Part shown: piece by piece, positions 31,524 through 38,933 of the stretch
Position numbering within the stretch: the stretch's first letter is position 1
Layout: every line of letters starts with the position of its first letter
Assembly (NCBI RefSeq): GCF_030718205.1
Contig: NZ_JAUZQF010000006.1
Coordinates: 310,001 to 374,000, forward strand
Source of the DNA: Nonomuraea turcica
GTDB taxonomy: Bacteria; Actinomycetota; Actinomycetes; Streptosporangiales; Streptosporangiaceae
Reading direction: 5' to 3'
Length of the DNA: 64,000 nucleotides
Translations under genes and position numbers: made by a program
Notes under the pieces: model-generated
What the model saw: only the letters and a program-made list of their open reading frames with translations
Told to the model about the DNA's origin: nothing
The model's database searches: none

Positions 31524-32237
31524 ATGAGCGCCCAGGGTGGTGGTTCCGCCAGGACAAAGGCGGGTTCGGGTAACGGACAGCAACCAAACAAGCCCGCAGA
31601 AACCGAGATTTTCAACCCGGTCGACGAAGGACAGGAAATCACCTCGCCCGCGCAGGGCAAGCCTGTCCCGCCCAAGGAGGACGCGCAGCAGCAGCGGTCT
31701 CAGGCTCCTGCCTCCGCACCCGCGCCGCATCCTCCTGCGCCTGTGCCTCAGACGGAGGGCAACGACACCGTACGCATCCGGCCTTCGCTGGCCACCGAGG
31801 CCCCGCCCGCGCTCGAGTTGCCGAAGAAGAAGTCTTCGAACGCCGGCGCGGGCCGGCTGCCCCGCAAGGCCCACCTGGTCCTGCGCCGCGTTGAGCCGTG
31901 GTCGGCCATGAAGTTCAGCTTCGTGGTCTCCCTGGTGTGCTTCGTGGTGCTGTTCGTGGCAGTGGCCGTCCTGTACGGCGTGCTGTCCGCGCTTGGGGTT
32001 TTCGACTCGATCGTGGACCTGGTCAACCAGCTGGGCCAGGGCGAGCAGGGGCAGAGCTCGATCCCGATCGACATCGCCTCCTGGTTCGAGCCGGTGCGGA
32101 TCCTCGGATACACCGCGCTGATCGGGGCCGTGAACGTGGTCCTGATCACGGCTCTTTCCACGCTCGGGGCGGTCATCTACAACATCTCCTCTGACCTGGT
32201 CGGAGGCGTTGAGGTGACCTTCAGCGAGGCCGAGTAG
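31524..32237 (+). CDS. DUF3566 membrane protein
   Basis: A 237-residue protein starting 4 bp after gyrA. Residues 1-125 are Pro/Gln/Ala-rich and look disordered. The rest matches the DUF3566 pattern, with HLVLRRVEPWSAMKFSFVVS at the start of the first membrane helix and a second helix near the C-terminus. Such proteins follow gyrA throughout actinobacteria. In mycobacteria some gyrA-adjacent membrane proteins act in cell shape, but a function for this one is not shown. Confidence 0.85.
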   Translation: MSAQGGGSARTKAGSGNGQQPNKPAETEIFNPVDEGQEITSPAQGKPVPPKEDAQQQRSQAPASAPAPHPPAPVPQTEGNDTVRIRPSLATEAPPALELPKKKSSNAGAGRLPRKAHLVLRRVEPWSAMKFSFVVSLVCFVVLFVAVAVLYGVLSALGVFDSIVDLVNQLGQGEQGQSSIPIDIASWFEPVRILGYTALIGAVNVVLITALSTLGAVIYNISSDLVGGVEVTFSEAE

Positions 32238-32248
32238 AACCGCCATGG

Positions 32249-32299
32249 GGCATGCTGTTCGCGCTGTGCTCGGGGTGAGGACGGCGCGAGCAGCATGCC
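32249..32299 (+). terminator. Terminator after the gyrB-gyrA-DUF3566 operon
   Basis: A 16-bp stem with one T-G wobble (32249-32264 with 32284-32299, arms starting GGCATGCTG) and a 19-base loop, 12 bp after the DUF3566 stop. A TTTTCC run follows at 32313. Confidence 0.8.
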
Positions 32300-32373
32300 G
32301 GAGGCGGTAAGCTTTTCCTCGTCCGAACAACCGGTTCGCCTCCGATCTGCGGATGCGGTAGCGTTCGGTGCGC

Positions 32374-32447
32374 GGGGCTATAGCTCAGACGGTTAGAGCG
32401 CTTCCCTGATAAGGAAGAGGTCCCAGGTTCAAGTCCTGGTAGCCCCA
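32374..32447 (+). tRNA. ileT: tRNA-Ile (anticodon GAT)
   Basis: 74 nt with a complete cloverleaf: acceptor GGGGCTA / TAGCCCC, D arm GCTC/GAGC, anticodon stem CTTCC/GGAAG with loop CTGATAA, T arm CCAGG/CCTGG with loop TTCAAGT, and discriminator A. The genomic sequence continues CC but not CCA. Its position after gyrA is conserved. The 3' half is repeated 1454 bp downstream. Confidence 0.97.
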
Positions 32448-32449
32448 CC
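32405..32449. repeat. attL: att repeat, left copy (inside the intact tRNA-Ile)
   Basis: The 45 bp from the anticodon loop to just past the tRNA 3' end match 33859-33903 with a single mismatch (C at 32430, T at 33884). Confidence 0.85.
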
Positions 32450-32468
32450 CAGTCTGACCAGTAGAAAC

Positions 32469-32501
32469 AGCCACTTTCCGATCTTCGGAGGGTGGCTCTT
32501 T
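32469..32501 (+). terminator. Terminator of tRNA-Ile
   Basis: AGCCAC / GTGGCT outer stem (32469-32474, 32492-32497) with an inner CCG/CGG stem, followed by CTTTT. Confidence 0.75.
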
Positions 32502-32841
32502 TGCTGTCTGAGTGTCTATCTGCGTGACTGTCGTCCTCGGCGCGATGCCAACGACTACGTGTGCGGCCTAAGCCACCTTGTCTACGAGACAGATATCCAC
32601 AGGCTCTCTAGCGCTGTGGTGCCCAAGGTGCCTGCTGAATGTTGTGGGAGATGGGCCGTCGTGCCATCTCGTTACGAGGTGATGGCCTTATTGGCAGCCG
32701 TGCTCTCAGTCCTGTCAGCAGCGGAAACATGAAGGATTGGCAGCGGGAACGTCGGGTCTACCGCGGTTGTCCACAGCAGGACCGGATTCTTGTCGCTGCT
32801 CGGCAATATCGTGGTTCACGTTTCCCACGGCTCGTGACTGG

Positions 32842-33000
32842 ATGAGCGGCTCTCTGCTTGCCCCAGAGAGCCGCTCGCACGTCCGCTGGGTAGTCATCAT
32901 CGCGATCTCTATCGCGGTCGGCTTCCTGGCTGGAAGTCCTGCGGCAGGGATCGGCGCGGGGTTCGCGGTCGCTGTAGCACTGCACGTGATGATGGCTTAA
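32842..33000 (+). CDS. Small membrane protein within the tRNA-Ile element remnant
   Basis: A 52-residue frame starting at ATG. After a polar N-terminus comes one long hydrophobic segment beginning VVIIAISIAVGFLAG and continuing Ala/Gly-rich to the C-terminus. The length and hydrophobicity are plausible for a small membrane protein of integrative or conjugative elements, but I recognise no family. The ribosome binding site is poor. Confidence 0.4.
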   Translation: MSGSLLAPESRSHVRWVVIIAISIAVGFLAGSPAAGIGAGFAVAVALHVMMA

Positions 33001-33454
33001 GGACTCGATGCGGCCAGTGGGACCTAGGTCCCTAGAACGCGTTCGGCCCCCGCCAGAGCTTGGCGGGGGCCGAACGCGTTCAGGGCCACTGTCCCAGCTC
33101 ATGTCTCAAAGATGCGGTCCATGACGACCGGTACGTGGTCCCCTGCACCCGCCGCCCGATTGTCCGAGGCAGACGGAACCGGTCAAGGATGGCTGTGCAC
33201 GTAGGACAACCGCGAACGACGGAAGGTCGCCGGCTGACGGAACACGCGAAGCCATCGTTGACAGAACCCGCTTGACAGTCCCGGAGATGAGCAGCTGATG
33301 GGGCAGGGGGAGGAGTGGCCAAGGAAGCGCATCGCCGCACGAGACCGCTTGGATCTTCCTCTGGAAGTACGGAAATGCCAAGCTGGTGCTCGTGGAGCAA
33401 CATGGAGATCGCAGATCATTACGCGCCCAAGTTCGCGCGGCCAATGCTATAGGG
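33001..33454. other. Element interior without recognisable gene
   Basis: Apart from the stem-loop, I see no coding sequence with a start signal and recognisable protein. Frames on both strands are short and lack ribosome binding sites. Confidence 0.4.
33035..33081. terminator. Perfect 21-bp stem-loop (probable bidirectional terminator)
   Basis: Arms 33035-33055 and 33061-33081 are exact reverse complements around a GAGCT loop; each arm contains the palindrome GAACGCGTTC. It lies 35 bp after the small membrane-protein frame. No T-run follows on the + strand. Confidence 0.7.
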
Positions 33455-33703
33455 ATGGACCGGCGAGGCGCGTGGGCGAACTGGTCCGGGCTCCTCATGG
33501 GTCTCTTCATTGCCCTCCCCCGAGTAGCCGAGATCTTGACCGGCAATCCAGACGGTTTCGTCACTGCCGACTGGGGTCCGGCAGCTCATTGGACAGAGAC
33601 GATCATCTACATACTCGCCGGATGCTTCATGGCGGTGATCTCCGGGGAAGCGCTGATATACAGATACCGCCGCCGTCGGCAACCATCGTCGTGTGAAGAG
33701 TAG
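33455..33703 (+). CDS. Hypothetical two-helix membrane protein in the element remnant
   Basis: 82 residues if started at the ATG at 33455 (MDRRGAWANWSG); an upstream GTG at 33386 would give 105. Two hydrophobic helices (about WSGLLMGLFIALPRVAEIL and WTETIIYILAGCFMAVISGE) end in a basic RYRRRRQ tail. It resembles no family I know. It could be cargo of the decayed element or chance, although the balanced helices argue for a real or recently real gene. Confidence 0.4.
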   Translation: MDRRGAWANWSGLLMGLFIALPRVAEILTGNPDGFVTADWGPAAHWTETIIYILAGCFMAVISGEALIYRYRRRRQPSSCEE

Positions 33704-33858
33704 CGAGGGTGAGGTAACACTTCAGGCTGTATCACCAGGTGTGCGATGGGCTCGCGCTGCAACACGTACTACAACAGAGGCACACGACGCCTTACACCGG
33801 CAGCCGTCCACCCCAGGTCTGGACGACCAGGCAGTGCTCCGATTTTGGCCCAGACAGT

Positions 33859-33903
33859 CCTGATAAGGAAGAGGTCCCAGGTTTAAGTCCTGGTAGCCCC
33901 ACC
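33859..33903. repeat. attR: att repeat, right copy (3' half of tRNA-Ile)
   Basis: It has 44 of 45 bases identical to 32405-32449. The 5' half of the tRNA is missing, so this is not a functional tRNA. Confidence 0.85.
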
Positions 33904-33921
33904 TAGATGACCAGCAGAAAC

Positions 33922-33953
33922 AGAGCTGTTCTCGATCACGAGGCGGCTCTTTT
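33922..33953 (+). terminator. Terminator following the duplicated tRNA end
   Basis: AGAGC/GCTCT with an inner CTCG-ATCA-CGAG hairpin is followed by TTTT. It corresponds in position and form to the terminator after the intact tRNA. Confidence 0.7.
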
Positions 33954-34217
33954 CGCATCGTGGGAGAAATCTGGGAGATGACCTCGACAACCGGAGTCGG
34001 ATTCAAGCTGCGGGAGACCGCTGTTTTCCATCGCTCCCACCGGAACTGGTCACTCATCACCGTCATGATCAGGCGACTCAACGCAAGTAGCCGTACCCTC
34101 CTGGACGAACCGGAAGACCCTAACGCGGGTGGGTGGACCGGGGGCCACCCAGCCGCAGCTCGGTTGCAGTGGTAGGAGGAGACACGCCCTTCGGTGGGGC
34201 GCCTGCCCAGCCGCCGG

Positions 34218-34712
34218 TCACCATGGGTCGGGCAGGCCCTCTCCCGTGGTGATCAGGCTGCGCAGGCTGCCGTTGACGTAGTGCAGCCAGGCCGTGGAGC
34301 ACGCGCCGAAGCACTCGACGTCCGGAACCAGGCCGATGTGTGTGAACCTCAGCTCGGTGCCGCCGGTCGCGGGGACGATGTCGAACACGATCTCGGTTCC
34401 GGTCCACTCGCCCGGCTCCGGGATGAAGGACAGATGGCTGTCGGTTACCCGCCAGACCACGCGGCGGCCCGGCTCGAGCTCGACCACGCGCTGGAGGCTG
34501 TAGTGCTGGGGCGGGTGCCGGTAGGTGAACTCGGCACCCAGCTCGTCGGCACGCCCCTCGATCTGGCCCGTCCACCAGGCGCGGACGTCCAGGATGGCGG
34601 CGAAGACCTCCTCCGGTGACTGCTCGACCTGGTACGACGTCGAGTAGCCGCGCTCGGTGCGCGCCGTGCTTGCTGTGCTCATCTCGTGGCTGCCCTGTGA
34701 TTGTGTCGTCAT
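34218..34712 (-). CDS. SRPBCC-domain protein (AHSA1-like), downstream gene of ArsR operon
   Basis: 164 residues from the ATG at 34712 (preceded by AAGGA); an internal ATG at 34682 is an alternative. The fold is suggested by the START/Bet v1-like pattern YQVEQSPEEVFAAILDVRAW WTG and later ELEPGRRVVWRVTDSHLSF and GGTELRFTHIGL, typical of AHSA1/SRPBCC proteins. These bind hydrophobic ligands or act as stress-linked accessory proteins; the ligand is unknown. It lies 129 bp downstream of the ArsR gene in the same direction and is probably in the same operon. Confidence 0.8.
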   Translation of the reverse strand: MTTQSQGSHEMSTASTARTERGYSTSYQVEQSPEEVFAAILDVRAWWTGQIEGRADELGAEFTYRHPPQHYSLQRVVELEPGRRVVWRVTDSHLSFIPEPGEWTGTEIVFDIVPATGGTELRFTHIGLVPDVECFGACSTAWLHYVNGSLRSLITTGEGLPDPW

Positions 34713-34841
34713 GAATGATCGGATCCTTATCTCTTCGTGTCCATCGATTGAGTGGTTGCGGGTGTGCGCCCGCATCCGGGTGCGGTTGATCAGCGCCGCC
34801 ACGGATGAGGCGGCGTTCGGTCGTGTGCGGGTCGTGCGGGG

Positions 34842-35180
34842 TCAGCCCTGCTGGCTGCGCTGGATCGCTTCGGCGATCTGCTTGATGCGCTGCAGCCGGG
34901 CGTCCCAGGCTGCTCCGACCGACGACATCTGCTTGACCGCGCGGGCGAGGCGGGGCTCGTCCACCTGGTAGCGGCGCCCGCGTCCGGGCGGGGCTGCGTG
35001 GACGAGCCCGACCCGCTCCAGCACGCGAAGGTGCTTGGTGACGGCCTGCCGGGTGACCGGCAGTTGCTCGCTGAGCGAGGTCGCCGTCCCGCCGCCCACG
35101 TCCAACAGCAGGTCGAGCATCCGCCGCCGGGTCGGGTCCCCCAACGCCGACCAGAGTTCGTCGTCGACCGTGTCGCTCAC
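34842..35180 (-). CDS. ArsR-family winged-helix transcriptional regulator
   Basis: 112 residues from the GTG that overlaps the upstream stop (GTGA). The winged-helix pattern is LGDPTRRRMLDLLL, then TATSLSEQLPVTRQAVTKHL and RYQVDEPRLARAV. There is no cysteine metal site in the recognition helix, so it is the non-metal type that usually pairs with SRPBCC proteins. It probably represses its own operon through the two inverted repeats upstream. Confidence 0.88.
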   Translation of the reverse strand: MSDTVDDELWSALGDPTRRRMLDLLLDVGGGTATSLSEQLPVTRQAVTKHLRVLERVGLVHAAPPGRGRRYQVDEPRLARAVKQMSSVGAAWDARLQRIKQIAEAIQRSQQG

Positions 35181-35641
35181 GCCGCCGACACCTGCCGGGC
35201 GGCGTACGTGACAAGGCGGGGCAGGAACCGGTCCCAGCCGGTGACGTGATCGCGGTGGCACCGCTCGCGCTCAGCCGGCTCCGGGAACCTCTCCGTAAAC
35301 CCGGTCTCGGTGAAGCGCAGCAGTGTGCCAGTGCCCGACGGGGCGAGTTCGAAGGTCACCAGGAGCGAGTTGGCCGGTGCCGCGGTCTGGCCCTCGTCGT
35401 AGACCCAGCGGAAGGCGAACCGCCGGGGCGGGTCGGCCTCCACCACTGTGAGCGGCGCGACCTTTGCGTCCGGGGTGGACGTGTCGCCGAAGGCGACGAA
35501 CCCGGTGGCGCCGGGTGCCGGCGTGAGTTCGGCCTCGTCCGGCCACCACTGCTGCAGATGCTCGGGCGTGCTGATGACCTTGTAGACCACCTCGGGCGTG
35601 GCCTCGATACGCAACTCCCGCTCGATGCTTGCGTGCTCCAT
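35177..35641 (-). CDS. SRPBCC-domain protein (AHSA1-like), first gene of ArsR operon
   Basis: 154 residues from ATG. It has IEATPEVVYKVISTPEHLQQ WWPDEAELTP, then PPRRFAFRWVY and LRFTETGF, the AHSA1-type pattern. Its stop is coupled to the ArsR start. Together with the later SRPBCC gene it forms a three-gene unit whose products may sense or handle the same small hydrophobic molecule, which is inference only. Confidence 0.82.
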   Translation of the reverse strand: MEHASIERELRIEATPEVVYKVISTPEHLQQWWPDEAELTPAPGATGFVAFGDTSTPDAKVAPLTVVEADPPRRFAFRWVYDEGQTAAPANSLLVTFELAPSGTGTLLRFTETGFTERFPEPAERERCHRDHVTGWDRFLPRLVTYAARQVSAA

Positions 35642-35654
35642 GGCGTGCTCCCAT

Positions 35655-35679
35655 CATGCGCAACCTTTGGTTGCGCATG
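35655..35679. promoter_or_regulatory. Operator 1 of the ArsR/SRPBCC operon
   Basis: Perfect inverted repeat: CATGCGCAACC at 35655-35665, spacer TTT, and the exact reverse complement at 35669-35679. It starts 14 bp upstream of the first ATG. The GCAACC half-site is shared with operator 2. Confidence 0.8.
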
Positions 35680-35703
35680 ACTGTAGGGCAATCGCCGAGC
35701 ATG

Positions 35704-35720
35704 TGCAACCATCGGTTGCA
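35704..35720. promoter_or_regulatory. Operator 2 of the ArsR/SRPBCC operon
   Basis: TGCAACC-ATC-GGTTGCA. Its centre is 45 bp from that of operator 1, about four helical turns, which would allow two dimers on the same DNA face. Confidence 0.75.
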
Positions 35721-35987
35721 TTCGGCTTGGCGCTGCTCCGCGGCCGTCGCGCATTCGCGCTGACGGCCGACCGGACCCGCCAAACTCACGACCCGAGCAA
35801 CGCCGGGGGTGGCTCGGCCGCTGTACCGGTTCCAGATCTGCGTACCGGACGGTGTGGTCTTGTCCGAGCTGACCACAGCCCGGACATCCGGCTGTGGCTC
35901 ACCAGCAGCGGCAACCTGGGCACCTTCGAGGCCGCCGGGCACGCCGACGCCAGCGTGCTGACGAACCTGCTCACGTACGGCATGGCG

Positions 35988-36358
35988 TCATTGGCCGAGA
36001 AGGTCGCGGCGTACCGGCGCGCCTTCGTCGGCTCGGGGCGCGATGGCCGCGGACACGTCGTCCTGATGCTGCACACCTCCCTGGGCGAAGAGGAAGTTCC
36101 ACGGGGTGATGGCGCCGACCAGCTCGTACGGCACCGCGTCGTCGGCCACGACGATGCCCGGCAGCGAGGCGGGGAACTCGGCCGGCGGCGCGAGCAGTGC
36201 GGCGCCTGGCGTGCCCATCGCTCGACGAGCCCCGCGGTGATCCGGCGCTCCAGCATCGACTCCGCCACCCGGCCGGTGTCGGCCACCAGCTCGGACACCA
36301 GTTCGGCGTCGGCGGCGAGCGCGGCCCCGAACCGGGACAGTACGGCACTGCGATCGGC
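35988..36358 (-). pseudogene. Aldehyde dehydrogenase fragment (frameshifted)
   Basis: Reading leftward, one frame gives LSRFGAALAADAELVSELVA then DTGRVAESMLERR and ERWARQAP. After a frameshift near 36205 another continues with LVGAITPWNFLFAQGG. This is the N-terminal region of the ALDH superfamily, where the PWNF motif precedes the cofactor site. The catalytic cysteine region and the remainder are missing. It is a decayed fragment. Confidence 0.7.
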
Positions 36359-36360
36359 GT

Positions 36361-36621
36361 CCGCGCGCCAGGACGCTCGCGTGGGGCGAGGCGGTCGGTG
36401 GCCGGGCGCTGTTCGTCGCGGTGGCGTTCAGCCCGGACGGGAAGACGCTGGTCGCCGCGGCCGCCGACCGCGTCGAGGTGCTGGGGGACGCCTACGCCGT
36501 GTGGCAGTGGGACACGACGCCGCGGATCGGCGGCGCGGCGGCCACCGTCTGTGCCGGACGGCCGGTCCCTCACACGTGGGCGGCTTTCGTCGTGGGCGTG
36601 CCGTACCGCGAGGTGTGCTGA
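36361..36621 (+). pseudogene. C-terminal fragment of a WD40-repeat protein
   Basis: The frame reads VAVAFSPDGKTLVAAAADR, VWQWDTTPRIGG and then AAATVCAGRPVPHTWAAF ending GVPYREVC and a stop. The FSPDG/W-D pattern and the Cys-rich ending are typical of the last WD40 blade of large actinobacterial NACHT-, TIR- or kinase-WD40 proteins. No start codon or upstream blades remain in frame. Confidence 0.7.
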
Positions 36622-36946
36622 GTCCGGTCCAGTCGGCGTGCGTCGGTCCGGCGGCACAGCTCGCATGCAGCACCTGTCCCCTGCTGGCTGCCCGCTGGAT
36701 CACCGAACGTTCTGCCGAGCGGTGACCAGCCGGATCGCAGCTTCCAGGTGCACCCCATCCTGGTCGGCATGATCGATCAGGGCAGTGCGTGCATCGGCGA
36801 GTGCAGGAGTGTGGCGCCGGGGACGATCAGCCAGGCGTTGGCGAGCAATGCTCCGAGCTGTTCCACTCCGCCGCACGGCTCGGCATGCCCCAGGCGGCGG
36901 CCCAAGTGGAGGCGTGAAGGGGGCGGTTGTCGTGCGGCCGGGCGGG

Positions 36947-37381
36947 CTACTTGGGTTGCCAGCGGCCGATCTTCTTGGTGACGAGGGTGGCGCCGATCCG
37001 CGTGTAGAAGCGTTGCGCGGCGACGTTGGCCTCGGCGACCTCCCAGCGGATCAGCTTGCCTTCGGCGGCTTCGGCGGCGGCACGCATGAGTTGTTCTCCC
37101 ACGCCGCGACCGCGTTCCGTGCCGGCCACGTACAGATCGTCCAGCGCGAGGTAGTCCTCACCGGACCAGAAGCTGACGCGTTGCAGCCAGGAGACGTAGC
37201 CGATGGCCCGCCCGTCCTGCTCGGCGATGAGGTAGGTGACCTCGGGACGGGTGAGTAGCTGCTTCAGGTCGCTGACGCTCACGGTGATGGCCCAGGCTTG
37301 GTCCTGGCTCTCGGCCAGTCCACGGATGAGGTCGTGCACGGTGGAGGCGTCATCGGGCGTGGCGCGGCGGATTTCTATCAT
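36947..37381 (-). CDS. GNAT-family N-acetyltransferase
   Basis: A 144-residue complete GNAT domain: MIEIRRATPDDASTVHDLIR at the start, the acetyl-CoA loop GTERGRGVGEQLMRAAAEAA, and VAEANVAAQRFYTRIGA at the end. The substrate is unknown. It stands alone, 69 bp from the MFS gene stop, in the same direction, so it may be the last gene of that transcript. Confidence 0.85.
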   Translation of the reverse strand: MIEIRRATPDDASTVHDLIRGLAESQDQAWAITVSVSDLKQLLTRPEVTYLIAEQDGRAIGYVSWLQRVSFWSGEDYLALDDLYVAGTERGRGVGEQLMRAAAEAAEGKLIRWEVAEANVAAQRFYTRIGATLVTKKIGRWQPK

Positions 37382-37450
37382 GGTGGACCTTCCAGGTAAG
37401 GGTCATAAGGCTGAGGTGCCGGGGGGCTGGACGCGCCCGCTTGGCACCGG

Positions 37451-38845
37451 TCATGAAGGTGAGGAAGCGACCTGGTCGGCGGGTCTCGGCCGGCCGGGTG
37501 TCACCAGGGCAGCGATGACGATGCCGGCTGCCGCTGCGATGGCGGCCACGGTGAACCCGCTGGCGAAGCCGCTCAGTGTGTTCCCGACCAGGCTTGCGGC
37601 GGCGACGCTCGAGACGACCGCGGCACCGAGAGAGGCGCCGAACTCGTGGAAGGTGCTCACGATGCCGGAGGCGACTCCCGCCTCATGGGGTGCCACCTGG
37701 CCGAGCGCGGTCGCCGAGGCGACGACGAACATCGCGCCGGTGCCGGCGGCCGCGACGGACACGCCGATCACGACGCTGACGGGATGCATCGACAGGGCCG
37801 GTACGGCCATGCCGACCGCCGCAACCGCAAGGCCCGCGACGGCCAGGCCGCGTCCACCCCACCGGCCGATCAGGCGGCCGGTCAGGTTGGCCCCCAGCAT
37901 CGTGGCCACCGCCACCGGCAGGAACAGCAGGCCTGTCTGCAACGCGTCGTATCCCTGAGCCTGCTGGAAGTAAAAGGTGCCCAGGAAGAACACCGCGATC
38001 ATCAGGGCCGTCGCCATCAGGATGAGGAACGCGCCTGTCGCCACGGGCCGCCGCACCAGCAGCCGGACGTCCATCAAAGGCGAGCGCGCCCGCCTCTGCC
38101 ACACGACGAACAGCACATACCCGACGGCGGCGGCCAGGACGAGCCAGCCCGTGAGCCGGGTGAGCCACCCGCGCTCGCCGGCGGCGATGAGAGCGTAGGT
38201 CAGTGACGCGGTCGCAGACGTCACGAGGATCGCGCCGAGAACGTCGAGCCGCGGCCGCTGGGCGGACCATGGTTGCTGCTTCGGCACCAGTACGGCGAGC
38301 ACCACGGCGATCACCAGCCCGATGGGCACGTTGACGTAGAAGACCCATGACCACCCGGGTCCCGCGGTGAGCAGGCCGCCGAGGAGGACCCCGAGGGCGG
38401 CTCCACCTCCGCCGAGCGCGGACCAGACGCCCAGCGCCCGGTTCCGCTCCTCTCCGTCGAACAGGGCCACCACCAGGGACAGCGCCGCGGGGGACAGCAG
38501 GGCGGCGCCGACTCCTTGCGCGATGCGGCCGCCCACCAGCATGGCCGCGGATTCCGCTAAGCCTGTGGTCAGCGATGCCGCGGTGAAGAGCAGGAGCCCG
38601 GTCAGCATGACCTGCTTGGCACCTACCAGATCGGCGATCCGGCCGCCGAGCAGCATCAGCCCGCCGAAGGTGAGCGTGTAGGCGCTGACCGTCCAGGTCA
38701 GCGCCTCGCGGCTGAGCCCGAGTTCCGTCTCGATGTGGGGCAGCGCGATGGCGACGACGGTGACGTCGAGGATCAGCATGAGTTGCGCCACCCCCAGAAG
38801 GCCGAGGATGCGCCACCGCGCCGGGTGAATCGCTGGTTGGTTCAT
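37451..38845 (-). CDS. MFS multidrug efflux transporter (DHA2, EmrB/QacA type)
   Basis: 464 residues with about 14 predicted membrane helices. The opening is LGLLGVAQLMLILDVTVVAI, and motif A-like LLGGRIADLVGAKQVML and motif C-like GAALGVLLGGLLTAGPGWSW are present. This is a proton-driven drug exporter of unknown specificity. It is divergent from the TetR gene, with two operators between, the classic local repressor-pump arrangement. Confidence 0.88.
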   Translation of the reverse strand: MNQPAIHPARWRILGLLGVAQLMLILDVTVVAIALPHIETELGLSREALTWTVSAYTLTFGGLMLLGGRIADLVGAKQVMLTGLLLFTAASLTTGLAESAAMLVGGRIAQGVGAALLSPAALSLVVALFDGEERNRALGVWSALGGGGAALGVLLGGLLTAGPGWSWVFYVNVPIGLVIAVVLAVLVPKQQPWSAQRPRLDVLGAILVTSATASLTYALIAAGERGWLTRLTGWLVLAAAVGYVLFVVWQRRARSPLMDVRLLVRRPVATGAFLILMATALMIAVFFLGTFYFQQAQGYDALQTGLLFLPVAVATMLGANLTGRLIGRWGGRGLAVAGLAVAAVGMAVPALSMHPVSVVIGVSVAAAGTGAMFVVASATALGQVAPHEAGVASGIVSTFHEFGASLGAAVVSSVAAASLVGNTLSGFASGFTVAAIAAAAGIVIAALVTPGRPRPADQVASSPS

Positions 38846-38863
38846 GATGTCTCCTTCCTCTAA

Positions 38864-38883
38864 CTCGTATGTCCATATACGAG
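38864..38883. promoter_or_regulatory. TetR operator 1 (MFS side)
   Basis: CTCGTAT-N6-ATACGAG is a perfect inverted repeat 19 bp from the MFS start. Confidence 0.75.
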
Positions 38884-38900
38884 CTTTGCAGTCACTATAA

Positions 38901-38920
38901 CTCGTATACGCGCATACGCG
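38901..38920. promoter_or_regulatory. TetR operator 2 (regulator side)
   Basis: CTCGTAT-N6-ATACGCG has the same spacing with one changed base. It lies 37 bp from operator 1 and 13 bp before the TetR ATG. Confidence 0.72.
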
Positions 38921-38933
38921 TTAGGGTGGTGAC

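Larger units (their letters stand above)
32405..33903. mobile_element. Remnant of an integrative element inserted at tRNA-Ile(GAT)
   Basis: About 1.45 kb lies between two copies of the tRNA 3' half. The right copy is also followed by a GACCAG-AGAAACAG stretch and a terminator resembling those after the intact tRNA. tRNA 3' ends are the classical targets of actinobacterial integrases, which leave such direct repeats. No integrase, excisionase or replication gene survives; two small membrane-protein frames and a strong hairpin are all that is visible. Which copy is ancestral cannot be proved, but in such elements the tRNA is normally restored by the incoming DNA. Confidence 0.75.
33704..34217. 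other. Right end of element and flank
   Basis: It contains the right att repeat and its terminator (separate entries). The remaining 260 bp up to the SRPBCC gene have no supported gene. Confidence 0.5.
35721..36946. other. Gene graveyard with aldehyde dehydrogenase and WD40 fragments
   Basis: No intact gene is visible in about 1.2 kb. Two recognisable protein fragments meet head to head near 36359 (separate entries). The 36622-36946 stretch before the acetyltransferase stop has no recognisable content. Confidence 0.6.

Noticed and set aside
33859..33903. A second tRNA gene
   Set aside because: Only the 3' half is present; no D arm or 5' acceptor can be formed.
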